From positions 1 through 64,000 of the forward strand of contig NZ_JACJSJ010000033.1 of assembly GCF_014698115.1 (NCBI RefSeq): a DNA stretch of 64,000 nucleotides. The letters run 5' to 3'. The DNA is from Nostoc sp. FACHB-973. GTDB lineage: Bacteria; Cyanobacteriota; Cyanobacteriia; Cyanobacteriales; Nostocaceae. Shown here piece after piece: positions 17,565 to 27,154 of the stretch. The notes under the pieces were generated by a model. The model saw nothing but the letters and a program-made list of their open reading frames with translations, made no database searches and had not been told where the DNA came from. How positions within the stretch are numbered: position 1 is the stretch's first letter; each line of letters starts with the position of its first letter. The position numbers and the translations under genes are program-made.

Positions 17565-20500
17565 TTAACTACACTCTCGACTCATCACCAATTGTCCGTT
17601 TGCTAGTCGATACACGCCTTGGGGTTCAACAATCGAGTCGCCTTTTTTCCACTGACGTGTTTTACCATCATTAGTCACACGTTGCACATCACCTGTAGGA
17701 TAAGTTGAAGCTGAAGCATCCCCAGGACGAGTAGGTAAACCACCAGTACCTATGATTAAAAAAGTACCTTCTTGCTTTGGATTGCGGGCAATGCAACTAT
17801 TAGCAATTAGCGCATTAGTATCAATGGCATTAGATTGTAATTGTGTGATACTATTTTGAATAAAAGTGATATCAGGCACACCGATAATATTACCAGAAAT
17901 TGCACCAGTAGCGTTGATATCGGTGCGATTATTATTATCTAGTGACTCAAAACTATTTGCGTCGGTTACTGTTTCGGTTGGACGATATAGCGGTGAAGTT
18001 AATAAAACACGAGTGTTAAAAGTAATATTACCACCTTGACCTTCGGGTGCAAAAGCGAGAATATCGCTATCTTCTAAAGCAGTAATAGTGTTAGCATTGA
18101 GGGCGATATTACCTCCAGTCGCTTGGCCTATAGATAAGTCAGTGCGAATATCACTATTGTTGCGTAGGCTAAGATTTCTTGCAGTAATATTGATATCGCC
18201 ACCGCTTGATTTTGCAGCAGTGGCGCTGACTAAACTATTATTCGCACTGTAGTTATCTTTAGCAATAATATTAATATCGCCTGCAATACCTTCTCCCTCA
18301 CTGCGTGCAAAAACTCTAGCACTATTAGCTAGATTAAAGTTATTTGTCTTTAGAGATATCGTTCCGCCGTTACCAGTAGAGTTTGTTGTAGTAGTTGTAA
18401 ATATCCCACTAACTAAGCCAAAGATAGTGATTTCATCTGTAGCATTGATAGTGATATTACCAGCATTGCCAGCACTGTTAGTTGTTGTAAGAACTTGCCC
18501 TTCAGTAAATGCTTCAAATACACGAGAATTAATGGTGATATTACCTCCACTACTAAAATTTGCAGTATCTGCTGTTATGCTGCCGCCGTTTTCTAAGCGA
18601 AAATAATTTGTATTAACTGTAATGTCTCCTGCTTGACCTATGCTTCCTCTACGGCTTTGAGTAGATAATAAGCTAGGGAGTCCATTTGCATCACTTCCTG
18701 AAATAATTACAGCATCCGCAGCATTGATGAGAATATTTCCACCCTTACCTTGTCCTCCAGGGAGATTATCTGTTGAGCCACTAATACCTGCAATAATTTG
18801 ACTACCATTAGTTAAAATTAGTCTTGGAGTCTGAATTGTAATATTGCCAGCATTCCCCGCCCCACCTTCTCTGATCTCACTAGAGATATCAGCATTATCA
18901 ATAACTACACCATCTCTGCTGTTAATAATAATATTGCCTCCATTACCTTTCCCAAAAGTTGCAGCATTGATAGCCCCGTTTGTTAATTGTAAAAAGTTAA
19001 TATTAAAAGTTATATTACCTGCGTCACCACTATCGCTTGCAGTATTTATTTCTTGACTACTATTCCAGAACACTTGTTCTGCATCAATAGTAATATTACC
19101 TCCATTACCTATTGTAGGTGAATCAGCACTAAAAGCATAAATATAAGAATTGTTTTGTGCATTCAATTCTCTAACTTTAATATTAATATCTCCAGCATTA
19201 CCACCAAATAAATTAGCTGCTGATATATTAGAGTCATCCATCAAACTCAAACGATTAGTAGAGATTGATAAATTACCTACCTTTTCTAATTCTAAATTAT
19301 CTGTATTAATCCTAGCTCGATCGCTCAAAATAATTGATTCATCAGCTTGAATATTCACATCTCCGATTCTGCTTGCTAAAGAGCTAGTATCTTTCAGCAA
19401 AATATTTTGTGACTGAATATTCATACTACCAATACCTTCATTGTTGATTATGCTATTTTCACCAGACAAAGCAATCATATCCTCAACTTTGATATCAATG
19501 ATACCTGTATTACCGTTGATAGCAGATGTAAAAATTCCGCTACTTATAATTTCTAATGATTTGGCAGTAATGTTGATATTTCCTGTCTCGCCTCTTTCTA
19601 CTCCTACATTACCAATAATACTTCCGTTTTCTAAACTAATAATTCCATCAGCATTAATTGAAATATCTCCTCCTGGAATTTGAGATGAACCTTGGTTGGT
19701 TATACCTGTAAAAATATTAGTAGAAGTTAGTAATTTCAGATTATTAGCATTCACTGCAATATCACCACCAATGGCACCAAAAGCAGCAACAATAGATTCA
19801 TTTTCAAATGAAATATCTGTTTTTGCTATATCATCAGGAAAACTCAGCCTGAAATTATCGCCATCAATATTTAGTCCTACTGTTCCAGGGGCAGTTAATC
19901 CACCAATCTCGACTCTACCATCTTGTGCTACAGTCAGCCCTCCATCCATGAGAATTTGCCCTGTAGATTCAGGTGTGGGTGACACACGACCACCAAGTAG
20001 TATTAAACTTTTATTATTACTAACCTGTAAAAAACTGCGATTTTCAATTGAGTTTGTACCTTGATTAGCAATTTGATTAAACAAAAATGCTGTAGGATTA
20101 ATACTAAGTAAAGTATTGTCTGACGCAACTGGTGAAGTTAAAGAGAATTCTGCCCCACCAGCAAATTGAATTGCATTAGCTGTGGTAGCTACAAAGGAAC
20201 CGCCAATATTTAATCGCGCGTTTTCTCCAAATATAATTCTATTAGGATTTATCAAAAATAAATTAGCAGCACCTTGAGCGCGAATCACTCCTTGAATATT
20301 AGATGCTGTTCCACCAGTTACGCGTGCAAATATATTAGTAATGTTAGAATCGTTGAGAAAAATTCCTCCCCCTCCATTAGGAATACTAAAACTGCTAAAA
20401 CTGTGGAATAGATTTGTGTTATCAACAGTTGTTCCACCTTCAACGAAAGAAAGTGAGCCATTATTTATAACTTGTGTTCCCAACGTTTCGTCAGCTGTTA

Positions 20501-20591
20501 CTTGAGCTATGGCGCTGATATTTGTTGTTAAATCAAAGCTCAGGATTAGCCCAAAAGGCAAGCGCAATTTTGAATAATATTGATTAGTCAT
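17565..20591 (-). CDS. TpsA paralogue: filamentous haemagglutinin N-terminal domain exoprotein
   Basis: A 1008-residue paralogue of the 1162-residue protein encoded at 11117-14605. The TPS domain is nearly the same (LFHSFSSFSIPNGGG, NLFLINPNRIIFGENARLN), but the canonical NPNGI reads NPNRI here, a Gly-to-Arg change in the conserved box. The middle repeats have diverged and are shorter. The C-terminal block is again almost identical (NSCIARNPKQEGTFLIIG, ending VMSRECS) and adds a short VTNDGKTR insert. The signal segment is near residues 10-29. Strong conservation at both ends with a variable middle suggests diversification of the exposed fibre. The start is ATG 20591, with a divergent promoter region shared with the CHAT gene. 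Confidence 0.9.
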   Translation of the reverse strand: MTNQYYSKLRLPFGLILSFDLTTNISAIAQVTADETLGTQVINNGSLSFVEGGTTVDNTNLFHSFSSFSIPNGGGGIFLNDSNITNIFARVTGGTASNIQGVIRAQGAANLFLINPNRIIFGENARLNIGGSFVATTANAIQFAGGAEFSLTSPVASDNTLLSINPTAFLFNQIANQGTNSIENRSFLQVSNNKSLILLGGRVSPTPESTGQILMDGGLTVAQDGRVEIGGLTAPGTVGLNIDGDNFRLSFPDDIAKTDISFENESIVAAFGAIGGDIAVNANNLKLLTSTNIFTGITNQGSSQIPGGDISINADGIISLENGSIIGNVGVERGETGNINITAKSLEIISSGIFTSAINGNTGIIDIKVEDMIALSGENSIINNEGIGSMNIQSQNILLKDTSSLASRIGDVNIQADESIILSDRARINTDNLELEKVGNLSISTNRLSLMDDSNISAANLFGGNAGDINIKVRELNAQNNSYIYAFSADSPTIGNGGNITIDAEQVFWNSSQEINTASDSGDAGNITFNINFLQLTNGAINAATFGKGNGGNIIINSRDGVVIDNADISSEIREGGAGNAGNITIQTPRLILTNGSQIIAGISGSTDNLPGGQGKGGNILINAADAVIISGSDANGLPSLLSTQSRRGSIGQAGDITVNTNYFRLENGGSITADTANFSSGGNITINSRVFEAFTEGQVLTTTNSAGNAGNITINATDEITIFGLVSGIFTTTTTNSTGNGGTISLKTNNFNLANSARVFARSEGEGIAGDINIIAKDNYSANNSLVSATAAKSSGGDINITARNLSLRNNSDIRTDLSIGQATGGNIALNANTITALEDSDILAFAPEGQGGNITFNTRVLLTSPLYRPTETVTDANSFESLDNNNRTDINATGAISGNIIGVPDITFIQNSITQLQSNAIDTNALIANSCIARNPKQEGTFLIIGTGGLPTRPGDASASTYPTGDVQRVTNDGKTRQWKKGDSIVEPQGVYRLANGQLVMSRECS

Positions 20592-20838
20592 AATTCAAGT
20601 TAACCGCATCCTTGATTTTTAAATTCGTTACTCTCTAAGCATTTTGTATCAGTTTCAGCCAAATCAATTAAGTGAAGAATACATAATGATATTGGAATGA
20701 TTGCAGAAAACTACATAGTCAATATACCTGAATTTTGCTATGCCTGATAACTTAGGTAAATATTCTTGCCATTAGTTGACAAATATACAAGTTATCTGTT
20801 CTTATTTATAGTAAGAATATTATTAACTCTATTTCACT

Positions 20839-23535
20839 GTGGCTAAAAATTTTTCTAAATCAACTACTCATTATTGGTTAACAGTTCTATTTTTTGTCAG
20901 CTTCACCCTTTGTGTATGGTTGAATAACGTGCAATTGACAACTCCACAACTGAGTATTGGAGAGTTAGTCAAAGCTCAAGCTCCTGATGCCGAACAATTG
21001 GTTAACAAAGGTGTTGAAAGCTATAAAAGGGAAGACTTTCGTGCTGCAATTCAATCTTGGGAAGCAGCTTTAGAGGTATACAAACAAAATAAAAACTATA
21101 ATAATGTGGCAATTGTTAATGAAAATTTAGCAAGGACTTATCAACAGTTGGGTGAAAATGAGCAAGCACTGAATTATTGGGAAAAAGTTAATACTTACTA
21201 TGGCTCCCAAAAAGACTGGCAAAAAGTAGGGCGAATTTTCACAGAGATAGCGCAAGCTTACAGTAGTTTAGGGCAAACAAGGAAAGCAATTAGTTTTTTA
21301 TGCAGTGTTTCTGATGAAAAAAATATCGAAAACCTAGCATGTCAGCAAGGAAGTGCATTACAAATAGCTACCGAACAACAGGATAAAGAAGGAGAAATTG
21401 CAGCGTTAGGAAGTCTTGGGGAAGCTTATCGACTTCGGGGTAATTATGATGTAGCAATTCAATACCTGGAAGCTGCCAACAAAATTAATAATGAAACATA
21501 TAATTTTGCAATATTAAATAGCTTAGGCAATGCTCACAAGAGTCGCGCACAACTTTGGGATCTACGTGCTAAATCTGCTCAACAGCAGAATCCTTCTAAA
21601 GCAACTGAATTCCAAGAAAAGGCAAAGAACGATCATCAACAAGCACTAGAATATTTTCAATCAAGTCTCAAAGAAGCTCGCCAACAAAATAATAAATCTA
21701 GTGAAATGCGAAGTCTGCTGAATCTGATTCAGCTTTTTTACTACTCCAGAACAATAAATTTGATTGATAAAGCTCAGGTTGATATAAATATCCAAGAAGC
21801 TTTAGAATTGTTCGATAAATTACCTGATTCTGTTAATAAAATATATGCAGCGATCGATTTAGCAAATTTACCTGCTTTTGATGATGAATTAACTTCACCG
21901 TTAACTCAATGTTTGACAAATCCAAGACTACCAGACGCACAAGCAAAGCAATTATTTAACAAGTCTATAAAAATTTCCCAAAGATTGCTAGACTCGCGTT
22001 CTGAATCTTACGCTTTAGGAGCGCTTGGTCATTTTTATGAGTGTCGAGAAAAAAAATATCAACCGGCTTGGGAATTAACTAATCAGGCAATTTGGCTAGC
22101 AGATCAAAAATTAAAAGCTAAAGATAGCTTGTATTTATGGGAATGGCAAGCGGGAAGAATTTTAGAAGCAGATAATAAAAATATTGAAGCACTTCCCTTT
22201 TATCAACGAGCATACAATACTCTAGAGCAATTACGCAGTGACATTCTCATTGCAGACCGTGATTTTCAATTTGATTTTCGGGACATCATCGAGCCTGTTT
22301 ACCGTCAACTAGCACAACTTCAATTAGAGTTAGCCTCATCAAATAATAATAATAATAATAAACAACTTACTAATCCAGCTTTAACTGCTGCATTAACTAC
22401 AATAAATTCACTGAGATTAGCAGAAATTCAAAATTACTTTGGCAATGATTGTATTTTAACAGCAATTAATAATCCAAAAGTTACTGAAGTTGTAGAAACA
22501 AATACCGCATTTATTAGTTCAATTGTTTTGAAAGATAACACCGGACTGATATTGATTTTACCTAATCAAGAAAAACATTTGCAATGGATAGATCAAAACC
22601 AAGAAATTCTCAGAAAAGAAATTGAAAACTTTTACACTGGATTAATTCGGGGGAAACGAGATATTAATTATAATACAAAAAATGCAGAAAATCTCTATGA
22701 ATTAATCATTCGCCCATTTGAAAAATATTTAAATGATAATACAATTAAAACTTTAGTATTTATTCAAGATAGCTTTTTACGTAATGTACCAATGGCTGCA
22801 CTCTATGATAAAAAAGACCAGAAATATTTAATTGAAAAATATGCGATCGCTACTACTCCCAGCTTGCAATTGACCTCAACAGAAAAAATCAATATCCAAT
22901 CAAGTCGAGCTTTAGTTTTGGCTGTCAGTCAAGAAGCAAAAATCGACGATCGCTTATTTAATGCATTGGTGAATGTTCCTTCAGAAGCTCAAGCAGTTCA
23001 GCAACAATTTGCTAATAGCAAAAAACTAGAAAATCAAGATTTTACTATTAGTAATTTAGAAAAAGAAATTCAAAACGCAGCCTATTCAATTATTCACGTT
23101 GCAACTCACGCGCAATTTGGCACAATTCCAGAAGATACATTCTTAGTCACAGGAAATAATGACAAACTGACAATTAATCAACTGGAAACCTTGCTACGTG
23201 AAACTAGTAATGGTTCTAATTTTGTTGAATTATTAGCACTAACGGCTTGTCAAACAGCAGTTGGCGATGATAGGTCAACCTTGGGCTTAGCGGGTGTGGC
23301 TTTACAAGCGGGTGTCAAAAGTGCAATGGCTTCGTTGTGGTCTGTAGCGGACGAGTCTACAGCTAATTTGGTGACAGAGTTTTATAGTAAGTTACGTGAA
23401 TCAGGAATAAGTAAAGCACAAGCTTTACAACTTGCTCAATTAAAACTAATTAATGCTAAGGAAACCCAGAGAGACATCCAACATAATCACCCTTATTACT
23501 GGGCACCATTTATTATTATTGGCAATTGGCTATAA
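20839..23535 (+). CDS. TPR-CHAT domain protein (caspase-like peptidase)
   Basis: An 898-residue protein starting at GTG 20839. A single N-terminal hydrophobic segment (WLTVLFFVSFTLCVWL, residues ~13-28) suggests a membrane anchor or signal peptide. TPR-like helices follow (~50-480: VNKGVESYKREDFRAAIQSW, ENLARTYQQLGENEQALNYW, ALGSLGEAYRLRGNYDVAIQ). The C-terminal CHAT domain (~600-898) carries the predicted dyad H757 (IIHVATHAQF) and C804 (LLALTACQTAVGD), plus the LAGVALQAGVKSAMASLWSV signature. CHAT proteins are caspase-HD-clan cysteine peptidases, some of which act in immunity or cell death. Here the gene is next to tpsA, DUF928 and CHASE2 genes, an association I recall as recurrent in cyanobacteria. 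Substrate unknown. Confidence 0.9.
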   Translation: MAKNFSKSTTHYWLTVLFFVSFTLCVWLNNVQLTTPQLSIGELVKAQAPDAEQLVNKGVESYKREDFRAAIQSWEAALEVYKQNKNYNNVAIVNENLARTYQQLGENEQALNYWEKVNTYYGSQKDWQKVGRIFTEIAQAYSSLGQTRKAISFLCSVSDEKNIENLACQQGSALQIATEQQDKEGEIAALGSLGEAYRLRGNYDVAIQYLEAANKINNETYNFAILNSLGNAHKSRAQLWDLRAKSAQQQNPSKATEFQEKAKNDHQQALEYFQSSLKEARQQNNKSSEMRSLLNLIQLFYYSRTINLIDKAQVDINIQEALELFDKLPDSVNKIYAAIDLANLPAFDDELTSPLTQCLTNPRLPDAQAKQLFNKSIKISQRLLDSRSESYALGALGHFYECREKKYQPAWELTNQAIWLADQKLKAKDSLYLWEWQAGRILEADNKNIEALPFYQRAYNTLEQLRSDILIADRDFQFDFRDIIEPVYRQLAQLQLELASSNNNNNNKQLTNPALTAALTTINSLRLAEIQNYFGNDCILTAINNPKVTEVVETNTAFISSIVLKDNTGLILILPNQEKHLQWIDQNQEILRKEIENFYTGLIRGKRDINYNTKNAENLYELIIRPFEKYLNDNTIKTLVFIQDSFLRNVPMAALYDKKDQKYLIEKYAIATTPSLQLTSTEKINIQSSRALVLAVSQEAKIDDRLFNALVNVPSEAQAVQQQFANSKKLENQDFTISNLEKEIQNAAYSIIHVATHAQFGTIPEDTFLVTGNNDKLTINQLETLLRETSNGSNFVELLALTACQTAVGDDRSTLGLAGVALQAGVKSAMASLWSVADESTANLVTEFYSKLRESGISKAQALQLAQLKLINAKETQRDIQHNHPYYWAPFIIIGNWL

Positions 23536-23547
23536 ATTGAAAGTTAT

Positions 23548-23580
23548 AGATCCCCGACTTCTTTAAGAAGTCGGGGATCT
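23548..23580. terminator. Bidirectional palindromic hairpin between CHAT and DUF928 genes
   Basis: A 33-bp perfect palindrome-like sequence with arms AGATCCCCGACTTCTT and AAGAAGTCGGGGATCT. It starts 13 bp after the CHAT stop and lies 21 bp past the DUF928 stop on the other strand, so it is well placed to end both transcripts. It is a sibling of the hairpin at 11062-11092. Confidence 0.7.
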
Positions 23581-23600
23581 AAATTGATCTGGATGAAATA

Positions 23601-24350
23601 TCACCTTTCTTGATTTGCAATTGTTTGTAAATGTTGGATTCGTTTTTTGACTAGTTCTTCATTCTCTGTGACTCTGGCTGATTCATATTTGGCAAATTCT
23701 TGTACAAGATTTGAACCTACCTGTCCCAACTTTCCAGGAGTGGCTGAGTTTAAAGCTTCAGCTAAGGCTTCGTACCAAAGATTTGCTGCGGCGTAGGTAT
23801 TAGATTTTTGTAAAGCATTCGTTGTAGTCAATAATTTATTTTCAACTGTAGATGGCATTTCTACAACCATAAATTCTGCTCTTTCTACTAAATCATCCCC
23901 TGAACAACTAATTGCTACTTGCCAAAAATATTTTTTACCTACAGTTAATTTTGGATAACTTTCAGGGAGAGATACTTGGAAAATACCTGGTGATATTTCT
24001 TGTTTAATCGGATCGCTGAATGCCTTGACTGTATTGTTGGAAACAAACTCAAAAATTTGAAATTCTATTTCATGAGAACTAGATAGATAACCTACAAAAG
24101 TAGGACGTGTAGAAGCTGTGTAGCCAATATATGTTTTAGGCGCAAGTAATGTCAAAGGAATTTCATTAACTGAAGTGGAACATCCTCTACCACCTCCGCT
24201 TGTAGTGTAATCACTTGCAGGTTGGCGATCGCCCCGTGGTGCATTAGCAGTTGCTACTGGTGTTAAAAACAAGAATAAACCCAGAACACAACCACTTGCT
24301 AATTTCAAATTGATAGCTTGGTTAAATAATTGTGACATTTTATCCTTCAA
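23601..24350 (-). CDS. DUF928 domain-containing exported protein
   Basis: A 249-residue protein with an N-terminal signal sequence (LASGCVLGLFLFLTPVATANA, cleavage near residue 36). The DUF928 domain then has TLLAPKTYIGYTASTRPTFV, a beta-rich middle (QVSLPESYPKLTVGKKYFWQV) and a helical C-terminal part (NLWYEALAEALNSA). DUF928 has no assigned function; it is almost confined to cyanobacteria and often lies beside CHAT and CHASE2 genes, as here. The CHASE2 kinase gene is 84 bp upstream on the same strand, so the two may form an operon. Likely periplasmic or outer-membrane-associated. Confidence 0.88.
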   Translation of the reverse strand: MKDKMSQLFNQAINLKLASGCVLGLFLFLTPVATANAPRGDRQPASDYTTSGGGRGCSTSVNEIPLTLLAPKTYIGYTASTRPTFVGYLSSSHEIEFQIFEFVSNNTVKAFSDPIKQEISPGIFQVSLPESYPKLTVGKKYFWQVAISCSGDDLVERAEFMVVEMPSTVENKLLTTTNALQKSNTYAAANLWYEALAEALNSATPGKLGQVGSNLVQEFAKYESARVTENEELVKKRIQHLQTIANQER

Positions 24351-24434
24351 ATTTTATCAAACTAACATTGCAATAAATATTCTGACCCCTGTTAGCGCAG
24401 CGGGGCGTAGCCCATTCTGAATTCTGCTGTATTG

Positions 24435-26324
24435 CTATTTTCTTAATTTCCAACTTATTTCACACATCGTTCCTGTGGGAAAAATACTTTCACGTTTAAA
24501 ATCACCTCCCAAATTTTTGGCAATATTTCTCAGTTGTTTTGTTCCTTTGTTTTCAACGTATGAAACAACTCCCGGTCCATTATCCTGAATTTTCAAAATA
24601 TACAAATCTTCATTTTTTTTACCAATAGCTTCGATGCGTTTGACACCTTTAGCATGTTTACCCACATTGCATAAAGCTTCTTCCAGAAATAAACAAAGTT
24701 CTTGTTTGTTATTAACGCTCAAGTACTTATCATCTACTGGTTCAAATGTACGAATTTTTAACTTAACATTTTTCAAGTATTCCAAGTCATGTCGTTCAAG
24801 TGTGCTAGTGTACACTGCATAAAAAAGCTCATGTATCGGGCGTTTTAAATCAAGTTTTAAACCGCTACCCAAACGCAGACTTTCATCTTGAGATAAAGCC
24901 TCAAGCTTTAGATATTCGCCAATTTCTCGAATTTCATAGTTGAGTTTTTCTAACTGTGATTTTAATTCTTGATATGGCAAATCTTGAGTCTGCATCTGTC
25001 TCAATACATTTGCTAAAGTTTGTAGAGGTCCATTATGAATTACAGTAAATGCACGTTCAATTGTATTTTGACGTTCGTTCATTTGAATTTGAAATAGTTG
25101 GTTATGTTTATATAAAGCAAATGCGAATCCACTCAATCCCAAACCATTTATTGTTAAGGTTAATAAACTTGGTGCTATGGGAATCCACCAGCCGAAGGAA
25201 ATCAGTAATAAACCCAAACCAAATAAGGCTAAAGCTATGATTGCAACTGCCAGTAAATTCTTCCATAAAGATTGTGTTAGCCAAAAAATAATTATTGGAT
25301 AACAGCCCCAAATTATTATCCAAGTATATTCCCATTCGTCCGACCAAGCTTGTAACAGTGGTCGTCCGTTCATCACTGCATTAATTATCTGAGAACAAGC
25401 ATGAGCATGAAATTCTATTCCATAAATTTGTCCAGACTTTTCTTCATTAACAATTGCAGAAGTATTGACAAAATCTTTAACACTGGTGGCAGCAATCCCA
25501 ATTATGACTATCTTCCCTTGTAGCAAACGGGGATTGAAATTTTCATTTTTAATGTCATTGAGCGATAAAAAATTAAAGGGTTTGCTACCACCACGAAAAT
25601 TAACTAATATCTTGAATCCACTATCATTTGCATTAATATATCCTCCAGTGTTCGCTAAAAAACGAGGTAGTTCTGTAGTTTTAAATCTGATTTTATATTT
25701 AATTATTTCGCGTTCAATATTAATACCTTCATGAGATAAATAAGCTTGTGCTAACTTTAGTCCAAAGGAATCTTTATCTTCTTCGGGATTTTGAGGGTTT
25801 TTAGGTGATGGTGTTGAAAGCAGGTAACGGCGATATTTACTATCTTTATCTACTATTGTGTCAGAAAAACCTATTTGATTTGGCGGTAGTTGTGGCGGCG
25901 GTGAAATTGGATCGGGGGGTAATAATTTTTCAATACCAATAAGATTTTTATAGTTTTGAAATACCTCTACTAATTCTTTATGACCAGGTTCAACAGGTAA
26001 ATCTCGAACTATGTCAAGACCAATTACAATCGGTTTATGTTTTTCTATTTCATTAATCAGTGCTGCAATTTCTCGATCTGGAATTGGATAGCTACCTATA
26101 TTGCGGATATCTTCTTCATTAATACCTACAATCACAACTTTATCATCGGTTGCTTCTCCAGGACGCAAACGCAAAAATGTGTCCAATGCCATCAACTCAA
26201 AATCTTGCAAGAATCCATAAAAACGCGCAATAACTACAATAGTTAGAAATGCTGTTCCTGGAAGTGACGCCAGCAACAAAATTTTTATTTCATTGTGAAT
26301 TTTTCTCCAATTAACCCACACCAT
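24435..26324 (-). CDS. CHASE2 domain sensor histidine kinase
   Basis: A 629-residue membrane sensor. One N-terminal transmembrane helix (~16-33) precedes an extracytoplasmic CHASE2 domain (~40-310) with VVIVGINEEDIRNIGSYPIPD and LLQGKIVIIGIAATSVKD. Three closely spaced helices follow (~330-410). The cytoplasmic part has a HisKA_3-like dimerisation segment with H430 in VIHNGPLQTLANVLRQ. The HATPase domain contains EALCNVGKHAKGVKRIEA (N box) and IQDNGPGV (G1). The architecture fits a NarL-type sensor kinase, and a LuxR/NarL-type response regulator gene lies 150 bp downstream on the same strand, its probable partner. The stimulus is unknown. Confidence 0.87.
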   Translation of the reverse strand: MVWVNWRKIHNEIKILLLASLPGTAFLTIVVIARFYGFLQDFELMALDTFLRLRPGEATDDKVVIVGINEEDIRNIGSYPIPDREIAALINEIEKHKPIVIGLDIVRDLPVEPGHKELVEVFQNYKNLIGIEKLLPPDPISPPPQLPPNQIGFSDTIVDKDSKYRRYLLSTPSPKNPQNPEEDKDSFGLKLAQAYLSHEGINIEREIIKYKIRFKTTELPRFLANTGGYINANDSGFKILVNFRGGSKPFNFLSLNDIKNENFNPRLLQGKIVIIGIAATSVKDFVNTSAIVNEEKSGQIYGIEFHAHACSQIINAVMNGRPLLQAWSDEWEYTWIIIWGCYPIIIFWLTQSLWKNLLAVAIIALALFGLGLLLISFGWWIPIAPSLLTLTINGLGLSGFAFALYKHNQLFQIQMNERQNTIERAFTVIHNGPLQTLANVLRQMQTQDLPYQELKSQLEKLNYEIREIGEYLKLEALSQDESLRLGSGLKLDLKRPIHELFYAVYTSTLERHDLEYLKNVKLKIRTFEPVDDKYLSVNNKQELCLFLEEALCNVGKHAKGVKRIEAIGKKNEDLYILKIQDNGPGVVSYVENKGTKQLRNIAKNLGGDFKRESIFPTGTMCEISWKLRK

Positions 26325-26476
26325 AAGTATTTCAGCAAATAAAGCAAAAGTTAAAACAAAACTAAATCATTAATGCAAAAAATCTATTGCTTATTCCCTA
26401 CTGACTACTCCCCACTCCCCACTCCCTCCCTATATAGATAAGTTTCAAAATCAAAGCCGATTACCATAACAAATAA

Positions 26477-27154
26477 CTAATCAATTAATCCTTCTTGTCG
26501 AGCGCGAATTTCTGTTTGAATGCGGATATTTTTACCTTCCTTTTTGCAATCTTCTGGATAAAGTCCGAGAACATCTTGAATTTTTGTCCAGTATGCGCGT
26601 ACTGCACGTTCAGATCTATACATCCGCTCGGATATTAGTTTATCTGTTAATCCTTCTTCAAAGGCTAATCTTAAAACTTCTAACCACTCTGGTTTTAGTT
26701 CTAAGCCGTTTTTGATATCTTGTGTGTGAGTTGCACCTTGGAGTGCTATGTAGACACGAGCTAACATTTCCTGTTCTGATAATCCTTTGTCAGCGATCGC
26801 AAATCCACCTTGATGCTCATCTATCTCATGTTTTATCCTCACCAAAGCCTTTACATAACTGCTTTGTACCATCAAATTCTGCTGGGGATATTGCTTGAGT
26901 AACTGTTGAATTAAGTTGATCCCTGTATCAATTTGGGCTATCATTCCTGTTTCTTCTGGTATGGATAAATCCATCACAATCAAGTCAAAGAAAGAAGTCC
27001 CAACCTTGCTGAGAGCCTCAAAAGTCTCAATTTCTTTGAGAGCTTCAAATGCCGTTGTCACCTTAATGATCTCTGCGTTTGGATATTCTTGTCGCAGTAA
27101 ATTAAAAGTTGCAGTCAAGATTAATTGGTGATCATCAATAAGTAGAATTTTCAT
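26477..27154 (-). CDS. NarL/LuxR-like response regulator
   Basis: A 225-residue regulator starting at ATG 27154 (MKILLIDDHQLILTATF). An upstream in-frame TTG at 27226 would add 24 residues, but they look non-domain-like. The receiver domain carries the acidic pair in LIDDHQ and the phospho-acceptor Asp in DLIVMDLSIPEETG. The C-terminal helix-turn-helix region is EGLTDKLISERMYRSERAVRAYWTKIQ, a slightly atypical GerE/LuxR-type HTH. It is encoded downstream of the CHASE2 kinase gene, and the two likely form a cognate pair. The heptamer repeats in the gap between them (ACTCCCC units, ~26399-26430) do not obviously stop transcription. Confidence 0.85.
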   Translation of the reverse strand: MKILLIDDHQLILTATFNLLRQEYPNAEIIKVTTAFEALKEIETFEALSKVGTSFFDLIVMDLSIPEETGMIAQIDTGINLIQQLLKQYPQQNLMVQSSYVKALVRIKHEIDEHQGGFAIADKGLSEQEMLARVYIALQGATHTQDIKNGLELKPEWLEVLRLAFEEGLTDKLISERMYRSERAVRAYWTKIQDVLGLYPEDCKKEGKNIRIQTEIRARQEGLID

